Of a stretch of 64,000 bases of DNA, positions 10,790 to 22,469 are shown piece after piece. The translations under genes and the position numbers were made by a program. The notes below the pieces were generated by a model. That model was given only the letters and a program-made list of their open reading frames with translations, was not told the origin of the DNA and searched no databases. This stretch comes from Heliocidaris erythrogramma (Eukaryota > Echinodermata > Echinoidea > Camarodonta > Echinometridae): assembly GCA_025617745.1 (NCBI GenBank), contig CM046869.1, positions 12,481,168 to 12,545,167 on the forward strand. Direction: 5' to 3'. Every line of letters begins with the position of its first letter. Within the stretch, counting starts at the first letter, position 1.

Positions 10790-11600
10790 TTACGTTATTA
10801 TCAGGATAATCGTCACCTTACTCAACATCCTCATTATCATCACCGTCATCTTCATCAATATCATCATGATCGCCATCATTATAATGTCATCTTTATACTA
10901 TCACCTTCATAGCTGTCACCATCACTATCCTCAATATCATCACCATCACTATCCTCAATATCATTACCATCATGATCATCACCATCATCATTATCATTAC
11001 CATCATTGTCACCATTTTCATCATTTTAAACTTCATCATCATCATCAATATCAATATCAACAATATAGCCATGATAATCATCATAATCAGTATCCCCTTC
11101 GCCATCATTATCATCACAATCATAATCATCACCATCATCACATTCAGAATCATCATGATCGCAATCATAATCATCATCACATTCAGAATCATCATGATCG
11201 CAATCATAATCATCATCGCATTCAGAATCATCATGAGCACAATCATAATCATCATCACAATCATAATCATCACCATCATATTCAGAATCATCATGATCGC
11301 AATCATAATCATCATCACATTCAGAATCATCATGATCGCAATCATAATCATCATCACAATCATAATCATCACCATCATATTCAGAATCATCATGATCGCA
11401 ATCATAATCATCATCACATTCAGAATCATCATGAGCACAAACATCCAGAATCATCATGAGCACAATCATAATCATCATCATCATAATCATCGTCACATTC
11501 AGAATCATCATTATCATCTTCACCTCCATCTGAATCATTATCATCTTCATATCCGTCTGAATCATCATCGTCATCTTCATCATAATCATCATTTTGACTT
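10790..11600. repeat. ATC-rich minisatellite, copy A
   Basis: This is a simple-sequence array built on CAT/ATC triplets. In its right half it contains a higher-order unit of about 39 bp (CATTCAGAATCATCATGA...) with a longer variant of about 60 bp, repeated roughly eight times. All six frames are open, giving His-rich, Ile-rich and Met/Asp-rich hypothetical proteins, as expected of an ATC array. Copy B (33940-34575) has the same array with fewer units, so the length changed after the duplication. Confidence 0.9.
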
Positions 11601-12786
11601 TCTTAAATACAAATGCTTCCCCTTATGAATTCTACCAAGATGATGGATTCAACTTTAAAATCATTTGAAAGTTAAGAATACAGTAAGTTTCACATTCACG
11701 CCTACATCTCAAGACAAAATACAACACAGCAGTCTTCATTTTAAATATATTCAATATAATATTTGCATATTGTCTTTTATTACAGAATAAAGCCTCTTTA
11801 TATAAAATGAAACACTTGACAAATTAGAATTATCAGCAGATTCTGCATACAATTTGGACGGAATGAACTGAACATGAATGCTGAGAACTGAACTACTAAT
11901 AATACTGAGACTTTTTCAGCATTGTTGCTTGACATCAAAGGAAGAAGTCATCTATGGCGGGAGTCATTTTGATTTACGAATAAATACGCGGTTGGATCCT
12001 TCAAGTCTCTCCCCCCCCCCCCCCCCCCCCGCCCCATTGAAAAATCCTGGCTACTCCACTGCTCCTGCTAAATATTGCGCCCCAATATAGGATAGTGTAT
12101 AAAGCAGCATTTGCAAAGGTTAAACTTTTGAAAGAAATCTCAACTTCAGACAGCCTTGCTGAATTTCTCGACTCTTTCTCAAGCCTATAGCGTTTTTGTT
12201 AGTTTTGCTTCCGATTGTAGAAGTGAGTGAATAGAAAACCGTTTATCAATCTATAAAATTCGAGCTTCTCTACGGCTCAATTGCGGTGGTCAACTGCAAA
12301 ATTTCCTGCGAAAATGGCACAAGAAATTGCGTTTTTTGTGGTTAACAATTGAAAAATTTGCCGCTCGGTTGGTTTCCCCCCACTCGTACAATAACCTAGA
12401 TAGGTTTGTGCACTCGGGGGGGGGGGGGGGGACGTAACTTCATTGTTTGCTCCGGATAGATTATGCATATATTTATCCACCTAAAACGCTATGCATACGA
12501 ACATTACTGGTGCGTGTGATCTGCATGACAGGTTGTTATCCAAAAATGTTTGTATATGTCTCCGTTTATCTTGAAAGAAAGATAAACTGAACGACAACCT
12601 ATTGAAGCATTTCGCACCCATACCGTCATATTTGTATGCGGTATAAGTTAAATCATTTTGCTTCATTGTGCAACTGTTTTATTGTATTCAAAATATAATA
12701 AACACACATATCCGAGATCGTGTCCCATAATAAGACATAATAATTATAATAGACCTGTTCACAAATATATTCAATTCAATTTCAAT
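11601..12786. other. Intergenic repeat segment with poly-C and poly-G tracts; no gene
   Basis: About 11960-12460 resembles 24780-25170 in the downstream repeat block (the same ATATAGGATA, TTTGCAAAGGTT and CTGAATTTCTCGACTCTTTC blocks), so it is a dispersed repeat. A poly-C run sits near 12008-12030 and a poly-G run near 12416-12431. Copy B has lost 293 bp (12297-12589 here) between two AACTG motifs. Confidence 0.55.
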
Positions 12787-12790
12787 TTAA

Positions 12791-13735
12791 AGATCACATT
12801 ACAAGAAAATTCCATCAAAGTAAATATTGGCTTAATACTTTTTATTGCATAGATGGCATAAATTAAACAAGGTTATCCAAATTCAACGCTTGGAAACATT
12901 TGAAGTAATGATTATTATCAATTATAAAACGGTAAAATACAGCCCCCGATATAGCAGCTGAAGAGCTCCTCGAACGCTGCTGCGATGTGTGACGACACAC
13001 CAGGGGCCAGTCCTGTCTAAGCAGACGATGTCCCATAACATCTTACACATTTTTCAGTGCCTGTTTTGTCATCTCCTCTTCACTTATTTCTCTTACTTGA
13101 CTAGCGTCAGTCTTAATGTTAGTCTGTTGCCTCACTCTTAACTTCGTGTGTGGTATTATTTTGATGAAAAATGCAGCATTAAAAAAATAAAGGAATCAGT
13201 CACTTGTAAACAAAATAAGACGCCATTGTATTTTCAGCTGCTTGCACCGGGGCATGTTCGGCGTTTCAAGAGGGAACGAATACCATCCGTGCTGTTATTC
13301 GGAGGGCTTTTCAATTTGAAAATGGGGTTTATTTCATTGATCATTGACCCTTCTCCTGTGTATTTACAATCAAGCGGTTTTAGTTATCAGAATCAGTTTC
13401 ACTTTCCCTTTTAGAATGGTGTGAAATAAGGTCATGTTTAAATATACAAAACTCTTTATAATTTGATAAATAATTGCATTGCAATTACGTTCATTCATTA
13501 TAGGACGTCGTCTGCTTAAGCAGGATCGATCCCTAGTGTGACGACATCAAAATATCGCTATATTTCTGGCGAATCCTCGGATATTCCAGATGCTTAGAAG
13601 AGCTTTTATTTATGTTGTTTTTATAATCATCAGATACGCAGTTGACATAAAACTTATACGATTGCCATCTGTAAGCTTCCCAGTTTCTAGTGATACATTA
13701 ATTGCCATATTTGTGATTTTCTTGTAATGTGATCT
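12791..13735 (+). mobile_element. TTAA-flanked MITE (piggyBac-like), AGATCAC termini, upstream of SOUL A
   Basis: The 945-bp element has TTAA on both sides (12787-12790 and 13736-13739) and about 20-bp perfect terminal inverted repeats beginning AGATCACATTACAAG. It contains no transposase. Inside is a second pair of inverted motifs around GCAGACGATGTCC (about 13022) and GGACGTCGTCTGC (about 13503), which suggests a nested palindromic element. TTAA target choice is characteristic of the piggyBac superfamily; assignment rests on that and on the short TIRs. Confidence 0.75.
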
Positions 13736-13739
13736 TTAA

Positions 13740-15271
13740 AGACATTTATTTCCAACTTTTCAATATAAATGTACAAAGTAATAAATGAACAAAATAATGT
13801 ACATAATATTCAAATTTTATGCATACTTTTAAAGGATACGCCACCGGGCGGGCGGCCGTGGGCAAAGTCAGGATTGCGTAAGCCCCATTCACTTGTACAC
13901 AAAGTTTGTGCGTCGAACGCGTCAGTTGGACTAAGTGGGATTACATTTCGACTGCACGAAGCCGACCGAATCTCGCACGAGAGCTCGAGATCAGGCGGAG
14001 TGTGCATGTTTGCGCGGCGACCAGTCTAGCCGAGGTTTGCGCCCCGCGGGGCAACGGCATGATCAGGTAACGATCACGGTGCCCTCTCGCGGCATTAAAA
14101 CGTCCACAATCTGCGGTTGAGTATCCCTTTAAAACAAAGGTTAGCAACAAGTACTGTATGCAAATTTGGATTCCAAGTATTGTAGTTCATTCATAAATAA
14201 CAAGTTAATGGAATACCTCGTTACTAGGTCCCCAGGAAAGAAACCTACAAAATTTGAATAACTTTGTAAGCATGTCTATTGTTCTCTTGAGGTGTGTCCT
14301 TCAACCAACCAGTTAATATGCACATATATATGCAGACTACATGTTCTTGCACTCATTAAAAAGAAATTATTTCAGGGGCGTATCCAGCACAGAATGGATC
14401 CGGCCTCCCCTCCTCTTGCTTATAGCCTACAAAGTATAATAAGGCGCCCACCTATCCCTGAAACCATAGAAGGTTTTTTTTTTCACTGGGGCTTTTGAGG
14501 GTATATATAAAGTTATACCCCCATGTCAAAGTTTAAAAGACAAAATAAAATCTTTTAAAAGCAAAAGGAAGAAATTTTGGGGGAGCTTCTAGCCTCAAAA
14601 TTTCACTGACAGCAGCACTGACCCCTGTAGTATAGCAACCCCAGCACCATCGACTCTGTCAGTGGTGCTACGCCCCTGGTAACCCCTGCTCCATTCCTCC
14701 CCTTCCCCTCACTGCGCCCCAACCACAAAACCTTAATGATGAACAGTTGGATTCACCTGTAAACAAATGTTATTTCAATGGTCAGAATGCAGATTGCATA
14801 CACTGGTTGTTGCTATGTCGAGGAAGCATCTGACAAGCTTTCACTGTTGTCGGAGGAGCATAAATAACATTTAAGTATATTCATGAACTAGTCTAAACGT
14901 AATATCCATTCAGATTAAAGAAATATAACATGTACATGATTGGATTAATATGAACGCTTCTTCTCTGCTAATGAATTAACGAGAAATTTGAGTTACCTGT
15001 TTCAAACAAATGGTTTCCTTTTATATAGTCCATCTCCATGCTTTATGCACCGGTAGTTGTTGCTATGTCTGTCGGACTTCTGGCAAGCTTGTTATGTTGT
15101 CAATTGCATTTTTGTATCCGCACAGCACGCGTTTGTTGTTCTATATGAAAGCATTTCTTTGAATCCGCAGAGCATGCGTTTGTTGTTCAGTATGATAGCA
15201 TTGATTTCTATGAATATAATTCAGGTTGAAATATATCTTTTGTTTCTGTTTCAAACAGCCTTGAACCAGGG
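13740..15271. other. Upstream region of SOUL A without a recognised gene
   Basis: Only short chance ORFs are present. About 14150-14290 (AATACCTCGTTACTAGG...) is the inverted relative of the 208-bp MITE at 15272-15479 and is shared with copy B. A GC-rich patch at 13840-14110 has no motif I recognise. Confidence 0.5.
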
Positions 15272-15479
15272 AATAGACCTGTTTACTAAGTGATTCAAAT
15301 TTATGGATGTTTCTTTCCTGGGGGCCTAGTATTAAACGAGGTATTCCATTAACCTGTTATTAATGAATGAACTACAATACTTGGAATCCAGTTTGCATAC
15401 ATTACTTGTTGCTATGTCTGACAAGCCTCTGTTTCAAAAGTATGCATAAAATTTGAATAACTTAGTAAACAGGTCTATT
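15272..15479. mobile_element. 208-bp MITE present in unit A only
   Basis: The ends are inverted repeats of about 18-19 bp (AATAGACCTGTTTACTAAG at the left and its complement at 15461-15479). Copy B (about 37938) lacks the segment and reads GAACCAGGTAGGAATTATAA. The target duplication is not clear. An inverted relative lies at 14150-14290. Confidence 0.7.
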
Positions 15480-15864
15480 ATAATTTTTTTTAAAGTACAA
15501 TTTCCCTGCTTGTACAAACAAGGGAGTGCTACATTCTGTTATTATTATTCACAAGCATTAACCATTTCAGGAAAGGAATTGTTTCAGGGTTAAATTGATC
15601 ACATTTTGTTCTTCAAATCGGCAGCAATAATGTTTCCTATGCTCGTGCCCCCCACCACCTGCGGAAAACATTCTTGCATAATCACTTCTTACTCTTGGAC
15701 AACAACCCTTACCAAGCAAAAGTATGCATACATTAACGAGACAAACAACATTTACCTGCTATACAAACGTAACGCAGGCAATAACCCTATCCGGTTTAAC
15801 TCACCTGTTTGATAACATGCAAAAATTCGTGCTATGACGCGACAGGTCCAAACAGAGTTATGGT

Positions 15865-16035
15865 CACGTGACGAAGTACACAGCAGCGCATTGGTATACA
15901 TCTATAAAAAAGACACCAGCATCAGCATCGGAACTTCATTGGCTGTGGAGACGTCTAATTGAACAGAACTTCAGAAACGGAGCTATACAACAACTAGTGG
16001 TCGTTTAGTAGACTGTCTCGGGCATTTCAGAAACG
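15865..16035 (+). promoter_or_regulatory. Core promoter and noncoding first exon of SOUL A
   Basis: A palindromic E-box CACGTG (15865-15870, inside GGTCACGTGACG) lies about 35 bp upstream of a TATA box (TATAAA, 15903-15908). Transcription would start near 15930. A 5' splice site AAACG|GTAAGT at 16035/16036 ends a noncoding exon of about 105 nt. The whole arrangement is conserved in copies B (CACGTG 38335, TATAAA 38373, donor after 38505) and C (CACGTG 55987, TATAAT 56025, donor after 56157). This three-way conservation is the main evidence; no transcript data are available. Confidence 0.7.
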
Positions 16036-16344
16036 GTAAGTTATGTTTGCAAATCCGCGATCTGGTTTATGTTTCTTGAACATTATAAATAAAAGAGACT
16101 GTCCATTGTAAACATTTCGGAGCAGTGCTAAAAAGTTTCCACAACTGTCATTCCAAGTGACTCCCGCAAAAGAGATTTATTTAGTTTAATGTCGTTAATC
16201 GGATAATACAGTCCCTTTGGGATGTTTATAAATTGTATGCATTCGTGATACTTATTGTTTAGTTATATCTAAAAGTATAGATCGTTTTCTAAATGCTTGA
16301 AAAAAGCAAAAGTGCATACTCTTGGTAGAGGCCTCTTCGTACCC

Positions 16345-16390
16345 TAAATCTTAATCCTAAACCCTAACCCTAAAACCTAATCCTAACCTT
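16345..16390. repeat. Short telomere-like tract in intron 1 of SOUL A
   Basis: Degenerate CCCTAA-type repeats (CCTAAACCCTAACCCTAA) run for about 45 bp. They are retained at the same place in copies B (about 38798-38846) and C (about 56448-56475). This is too short for a telomere and is read as an old interstitial telomeric-type repeat. Confidence 0.6.
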
Positions 16391-16442
16391 ATTAAGCGGG
16401 GCCGATATTGCCAACAAAAGCTTTTTTGTTCAGAATTGGAGC

Positions 16443-16475
16443 GCACAGCCCTGCCAATGATTCGCAGGGCTGTGC
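16443..16475. repeat. Hairpin-forming inverted repeat in intron 1 of SOUL A
   Basis: Arms of about 12-13 bp (GCACAGCCCTGC and its complement) surround a 9-nt loop CAATGATTC. Copies B and C carry longer 26-bp arms at the corresponding place, so the left arm is shortened here. Confidence 0.75.
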
Positions 16476-16901
16476 GGGAGATGGAGAAACGAGCTAATCT
16501 GTGTGGAATGGGGGTCATGTTGAGGGGCATGGGATGTAATATAATCCTAAAGACAATGGGAAGTTGCAATTATTTATTCCATTTTGTTAATTTCTAATAG
16601 GGTGCCTTGATTCTTGCATTGTCAAAACTTGGTCCCAGGTCTAATTTGTCCCATTGTCCAAAAAGTATAATTACTCGGCCATAGAAAGAGGAGACATGTG
16701 GCTTTAATGTGTTACTACTAACTTTGATGTTAAGCTAACAAATCTTCACAAATTTGAAATTAATCTCTTTTTCGATACGTCTTTGTACCAACTATCCCCC
16801 GCCCTCCCTCTCTCCTGTTTATTACAGTGGATCTTTTTTAAAAATGTAATTACGAACTTTAAAATTCTCTTGTATTTTTTTCTTCACAGAATACATTAAA
16901 G

Positions 16902-19900
16902 ATGTTGGTAGCTTGTCTCCTTACTTTCTTCGCTGCGTTGACGGCTGCAGTCCCGACCAACCCTGCGCCTCCTAATGGAATAAGCCAGTGTGCACGTGAG
17001 TGTTATACCTTAATCTATTTTTTATTCATTTAATGATTAATATAATGTATAACACTTACATGATTCCGGCCTGTAAATAATTGTTACCTCAAATGTTTAG
17101 GTTACCAAAATGAAACATCTCGGGCATTGTGATTAGTGATTCATGATTATCCTGTGAGTGTTTAATTAACTAAATCAATTTCCATCTTAAAGTAGCTATT
17201 CAAAGAAAATCACAGATCACAATCGTATAAGTTTTACGTCCACTGCGTATCCCATTATAAAAATATAAAAAGCTTAAACATCGAGAATATCCAAGGATTC
17301 GCCAAAAATATAGCGATGTGACGTCACACTAGGGATAGATCCTGCTCAGCAGACTTCCTATAACGAATGAACGTAATTGCAATGCAATTTATGAAATTAT
17401 AAAGTTTGGTATTTTTAAACATGGCCTTATTCCACAACATTCTAAAGTGGAAGTAAAACTGATCAACTAAAACCGTTTAATCAGGATAAGCGTTAATATC
17501 GATGAAAAACCACTTTCAAATTGAAAAGCCCTCCGAATAGCACGGATGGTATTCGTTCCCTCATGCCCCGGTGCAAAGCTGAAAATACACTAGTCTTTAT
17601 TTTGTTTACAAGTGACAATTCCTCATTTTTAACGCATTTTTCATCAAAATAATACCATAAACGAAGAGTGAGGCAGCAGACCTAACATAAAGACTGACGC
17701 CAGTCAAATACGTGAAGAGATGACAAAGGCACTAAAAATCTGTTGTAGGACATCGTCTGCTTAGACTGACTGGTCCCTAGTGTAACGTCACACATATCGA
17801 CAGCGTTCGTGGAGCTCCTCGGGTGTTAATTCGTGGCTGTATTTTATTTTTTTTTAATAATTCAAGTTTCCAAGCGTTTAATTTTGACCTTGTTTAATTT
17901 ATGCCATCTATGCAATAATAGGTAAAGCCAATATTTAAAATCAGTAAACTTGACTAAGGTCGAAATCAGTTCTAGCTTAAATTGATCGGTGAGATCTGTT
18001 TCATCAGATCAGTTTTAGGCTTCATGATCCTTTGTTCTCTCTTCTTCGGTAAGGCAGTTGGAAAGTCTTAAATGCTACAATGTCAGAATATCAATTCCAA
18101 AAAGGAAAATTATCCTAATTCCCACCATTCTGGTCTACCCCTGTATGCTCCCACCAGGTTCAGAGTGCCCTGTCTACACCAAATTGGATGACCTTGGTCC
18201 AGACATGTGGAAGCGAAGGATCGAGCCTGGACTTTGGGCAAGAAAGCTTGCTCCTATCTGCAAAGCAACTGCTGCAATGGACCTCGTCTACCTGGACCTT
18301 CATTCCTACTTTACGGGTAAGACTAATTCAAACTAGAGAATCCTAACACATTTCTACCCCCCCCCCCCCCCCCAAAAAAAAAAAAAAAAAAAAAACTTGT
18401 ACACGAATTTCCATTTAAGCTAAGATTTCATTTGGGTGTATTTTTACAAGTAAACCAGATCAATGGTGCTGTAATGAGAAATGCGAATGTCGATTTGTAG
18501 TGTATAAGCTTTGAAATTTGCAAGTTATTTTTATTTCGGGAGAACGGGAAACGGAATAGAGAAAGGGGGAAGTGGATAATCATTAGAAACTGACTGTTTT
18601 TCAGCCAGAGTTCTAAGGTGTATATTTTGTAACTACAGTATGTAAAAAAAAGTGAGTACACCCCTAACATTTTGACAATCATTTTATTCTATCTTCTCAA
18701 GGGACAAAGCTAGAGAGGTGAAACTTTGACATCATGTAGAGTAGTTAGTCTACAATGTATGTGATGGCATATAATCACTGTACTGTGAAAACAACTCGGT
18801 GAATAATTCGTTGTTTCGGAAAGGGTGGCCAAAAAAGTCAGTACACCCTTTGGAGATTTTGTTATGAACTTGTCCTAAGTGTCAGTATTTGGTGTGGGCT
18901 CCATTGTTTTCACATACTGCCTTAATTCTTTGTGGCATAGAGTCTACCAGACGTGCACAGACAGTTGCAGGGATGTTTTTCCATTCCTCCTGGACAACAT
19001 CACGGAGCTGCCGTATGTTGGAAACTTGGCGCAGCTCCACCTTCCGCTTGAGGATGCCCCACAGATGCTCAATTGGGTTGAGATCTGGGGACATGCTTGG
19101 CCACTTCATCACCTTGAGCTTCTGGAGGAAGGCTGTAGTCATCTTACTGGTATGTTTGGGGTCATTGTCGTGCTGGAAAATAGCCTGGCGACCCAGTTTC
19201 TTGAGAGAAGGCATCATATTTTTCTTTAGAATGTCACAGTATATTGTAGAATCCATGATTCCCTCGATGAACCGTAGTTCACCAGGTCCAGATGCACTCA
19301 TGCAACCCCACACCATGACACTGCCACCACCATGCTTGACCGTAGGTAGTACACACTTAGCCTTATACTCCTCACCAGGACGCCGCCAGACATGTTGAAC
19401 ACCATCGGAGCCAAACAAGTTGATCTTTGTCTCGTCAGACCATAGAACATGGTTCCAGTAGGTTTTTGTTTTGTTGGTTTCTGCGAACTGCTTGTGGGCT
19501 CTCTTGTGTGCTGCCTTAAGAAGGGGTTTCTTTCTTGGACGACGTCCATGCATACCAACTTGGTGCAGGCTGTTCCGGATCGTCTGGGCAGTAACACATG
19601 GTCCTCCACCTGAAGCAACCTCTTCAGCAATGCTGCCAGCACTTCTACGTGGGTCTGCAGAAGACAGCCTCTGGACATGACGACGACGATCACGTGAACT
19701 CAATTTGGCTGGACGAGGCCGGTTCTGGGTGGATCCCGTCGTAGAAAATCGCTGGACAACCCTAGCCACGGTGCTAGGACTCACTTTCAGGGTCTTGCTG
19801 ATTTTTTTTTTTTATAACCAAGGCCATCTTTGTGGAGAGCAACTATCTCTTCCTCAGGTCTGTGGAGAGTTCTTTGCTGTGAGGAGCCATGTTGGCCAGC

Positions 19901-22469
19901 CAATGACCAGTATGGGTATGAGCACTGGGGTTGTGGGTTTTGTCAATTACGGGTGAGTCATTGACAAAGGGTTACTGACTTGTTTGGCCACCCTTTCAGA
20001 AACAGTGAAGTATTCACTGAGTTGTTTTCACAGTACAGTGATTATATGCCATCACATACGTTGTAGACTAACTACTCTACATGATGTCAAAGTTTCACCT
20101 CTAGCTTTGTCCCTTGAGAAGATAGAATAAAATGACTGTCAAAATGTTAGGGGTGTAATCACTTTTTTTACATACTGTATTAATCCAAATTTTGCCAGAA
20201 AACGACATTGACAGGACCACGCCCATCATGCAGGAGATCTCTGATAACAAGGCCCGCCCAACTTTCTGCCCTGACCAATCAGATTCCTTCCCTTGCTGTA
20301 ACAAGCTCTACGGACTTCTCTTCTACATTCCTGCAGCTTGGCAAAATAACGCCCCACTACCAACAAAGGTAAAACAGTAAATTTAAAAAAGGAAGGAAAA
20401 AATGAAATAAAGGAAGAACCCGTTTTTCATTGGGAGCGCTACAAAAGGCGACGCCCTCCACTAAAATCCATGTAGATACAATATGTAATCTTTGCCATCA
20501 ATTTTGTAAAATTGTTAGGATCGACAAATTGTTGAATATTTTTGTCCGACACCCCCCCCCCCCCCCCCACCCCGTTTATCACTGAAATCATGTGACGCCC
20601 AAACATTTATTTACAAAGATATTCACATTACCGAATATTTTTTCAGAAAAGTTTGAAATTGTCAAATGACAAAGCCAGAATGTGATACAGGAAAAGCATT
20701 TACCCCTGAGCGGTAAACAAATAGCTGAATTATAAATGATGTGCTGTAATGTCATATTTCGAATCCTCTTTTGTTCAGTAAAATCATACGCTGCCTCTAC
20801 AATTTACATATGAAGGATTCATCCAGTTACTAAATATGAAACAATCGTAAAAAAGTATACGTCTTCATTATACTTCTACTCAGTAGTATTGTCATTACGT
20901 TTTATCAGAAGTCTGGAGTTGAGCTCGTGTACATGAAAGAACCACGCGAATTATTTGGGATCACCTTTAGTGGACAACCCATCACCCAAAATGTGACTGC
21001 GAAATACAACGAGCTGACTAACTTCCTGGATAATCGGAACATTCCATTCGATGATGGCGCATTCATTGTTGCGAGTAAGTATTTACCTCGGACAATCATC
21101 CACTTTGGACGACTACCCCAGACACAAACCAACCGATATAAAAACTTTCAGCGGACCGTAAAACACTTATAGGACCACTACCCCGGGCAGTAATCAACTA
21201 ATATAGGACGACTGTCTCCGGACAAACATCCACTTTTTTAGGACAATTAACCTCGAGACGTCCACTTCTCCAGAAAAATTATCCACTTATATAGGACGAC
21301 TATGCAGACAAATCTAATAGGACAACTATACCTAATCCACGTACATTTCTGGTAGAATAATCACCTGGTCGAAAACCCCTACACTGATAATTCACAAACC
21401 TCAAATGATTGCTTTTTTACAACTACCTCTACATAACTCGGACAATAGGGACAATTACAAAACAATCCATAAAATGTCCATAGTTTTTTCATATTTGTTC
21501 AATAGAATTAATAATATGGACCTCATATTTTAATTTCCATCATCTCCAACTGTATCGACAAACACGCTAATCTTTTATTCGTAATTTATGAACGACAATT
21601 TTAAATTTCTTGCCAGTAAGTATTTATAACTTTTATATACCTAACAAAGATCGAAGTAGTTTATATTCTCTAAACTCATAGTACCTCAATCCCACGTGCC
21701 GAATCGACTTTCTTGGCATTCGGGGTTATTCTTTTTTTTTCTTTTTGTTCTGGCTATTATCAGTCATGACCCCGTTCCATAAAATTCATTAATATGACAT
21801 TCGCTCTCAGCAAATCAGATTATAGGATTTCAATAGCTTATAACGTAACTTATTGATAAAACGTTTTATGAAACGGGGCCCTGGAGTCGATCTCGTTAGT
21901 TTCACACGAGTATAACAACGGCAAATAAAAAATACCCCACTCATATAACCCAGTCACACCGCCAAACCCACTCACATCAACTCCAAACCGGCGTATTCTT
22001 GACCATGTATTTCTTCGATCTATTGTCGGTCTATAGGGTCGATCTCGTTCGTATGACTAAAGTATCACACTGGCGAGACCGACACGCAAACAATTACATT
22101 ACCCCCAAAATGGCAAAGTCGGCTGATGTGGAGTCTTTGACGGTGTAACAAGATATAGACCACGCCTACGACTTTTAACATGCTTTACAAAGCATGGAGT
22201 GGCCAAAGATAAGAGGGCATCTGACTTCTCAGCACTTTACGTATCTGCCAATCAAATTAAAATAACTATTAAATGCTTTTATCAATTGTTCAGGTTACGA
22301 CGCACCTTGGCAACCAGAGCCTCACCGCAATGAAGTCATGGTTCCCATCAAGAAACGCACGAGGAATGACGGCAGCCGCAACCAGGACGGCAAAGATCGA
22401 AAGGGAGTTCATCAAAGCCTAAGCGTTGAAGACCTTTCCAATGCCAATCTCATCCGGTTTGGAATCTAG
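16902..22469 (+). CDS. Secreted SOUL/HEBP-family heme-binding-like protein, copy A (intact)
   Basis: The coding exons are 16902-16995, 18158-18316, 20199-20368, 20909-21074 and 22294-22469 (TAG), all with GT-AG borders and phases 1, 1, 0, 1; total 254 aa. Residues 1-16 form a signal peptide (MLVACLLTFFAALTAA), so the product is probably secreted. The rest aligns in order with SOUL/HEBP proteins: MWKRRIEPGLWARKLAP matches the conserved Y-E-x-R strand, YLDLHSYFT and RTTPIM match the KL..YI and MTAPV blocks, LLFYIP the FYIP strand, ITFSGQPI the V..F.G block, and SYDAPWQPEPHRNEVMVPIK the conserved Y-x-x-P...RRNEVW end. Six Cys in the mature chain (30, 35, 66, 108, 117, 118) and an NVT sequon at 169 fit a disulfide-bonded extracellular protein. 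Family members bind heme or tetrapyrroles, but binding is not shown here. Introns hold a TTAA MITE and a complete Tc1 element. Confidence 0.93.
17191..17950 (-). mobile_element. TTAA MITE (AGTAG termini) in SOUL A intron 2, right end eroded
   Basis: The left border TTAA (17187-17190) followed by AGTAGCTATTC matches the intact copy in SOUL B (39625-40400). The right terminus is lost here. The core is the reverse complement of the upstream element at 12791-13735 (for example GAATATCCAAGGATTCGCC and GGGAACGAATACCATC in opposite orientation), so exon 2 is flanked by inverted copies about 3.5 kb apart. SOUL C intron 2 lacks the insertion. Confidence 0.75.
18357..18395. repeat. Poly-C/poly-A tract after the second coding exon of SOUL A
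   Basis: A run of C directly followed by a run of A. The same compound tract recurs after this exon in copies B (about 40820-40842) and C (about 58086-58135, with TAAA repeats), so it predates the duplications. Confidence 0.85.
18636..20177 (-). mobile_element. Tc1-like transposon, 1542 bp, with long IR/DR termini
   Basis: The ends are CAGTATGTAAAAAAA...TTTTTTACATACTG, flanked by the TA target duplication (18634-18635 and 20178-20179). Inverted repeats extend about 210 bp on each side (18636-18848 and about 19967-20177). Each contains an outer and an inner direct repeat of the form AGTSAGTACACCC, the IR/DR layout known from Tc1-type elements. SOUL B intron 3 shows the empty site (TAACTATAATATCAATCCC near 41096-41115). 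It sits antisense to SOUL A, between its second and third coding exons. Confidence 0.95.
18882..19890 (-). pseudogene. Tc1 transposase, frameshifted at the N-terminus
   Basis: From MSPSTVARVVQRF to the end (19784-18882) the frame is open for 300 residues. It has an HTH region, the first catalytic Asp in VLWSDETKINLFG, the second in FQHDNDPKHTS, and the Glu in MSPDLNPIEHLWG. The native start appears to be the ATG at 19890-19888. Between there and 19784 a stop (TAG after DLRKR) and a 12-A run shift the frame, so the DNA-binding N-terminus is broken. I count 32 residues between the second Asp and the Glu, two fewer than the usual D34E of Tc1. As found it would not make a complete transposase. 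Confidence 0.9.
20551..20569. repeat. Poly-C tract in SOUL A intron 4
   Basis: A run of C after GTCCGACA. The same tract is retained in SOUL C at about 58897-58914. Confidence 0.85.

Noticed and set aside
10866..11628. Long overlapping ORFs encoding His-rich, Ile-rich and Met/Asp-rich proteins on both strands
   Set aside because: They are frames through an ATC minisatellite. Every frame is open, and the array length differs in unit B, so no protein is supported.
12008..12031. Long poly-C tracts as a regulatory feature
   Set aside because: They recur in many unrelated spots and vary in length between units. They look like ordinary homopolymer slippage, and their exact length may also be an assembly artefact.
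13769..14150. Overlapping ORFs in a GC-rich patch upstream of SOUL A
   Set aside because: Frames on both strands are equally open and no domain is seen. The copy in unit B varies without codon bias that I can detect.
16443..16475. Possible microRNA precursor hairpin
   Set aside because: The stem is at most 26 bp with a 9-nt loop, shorter than usual animal pre-miRNAs, and it is associated with an inversion. A repeat-derived palindrome is more likely.
18879..19398. Plus-strand ORFs of 116 and 169 codons
   Set aside because: They are antisense shadows of the Tc1 transposase gene.
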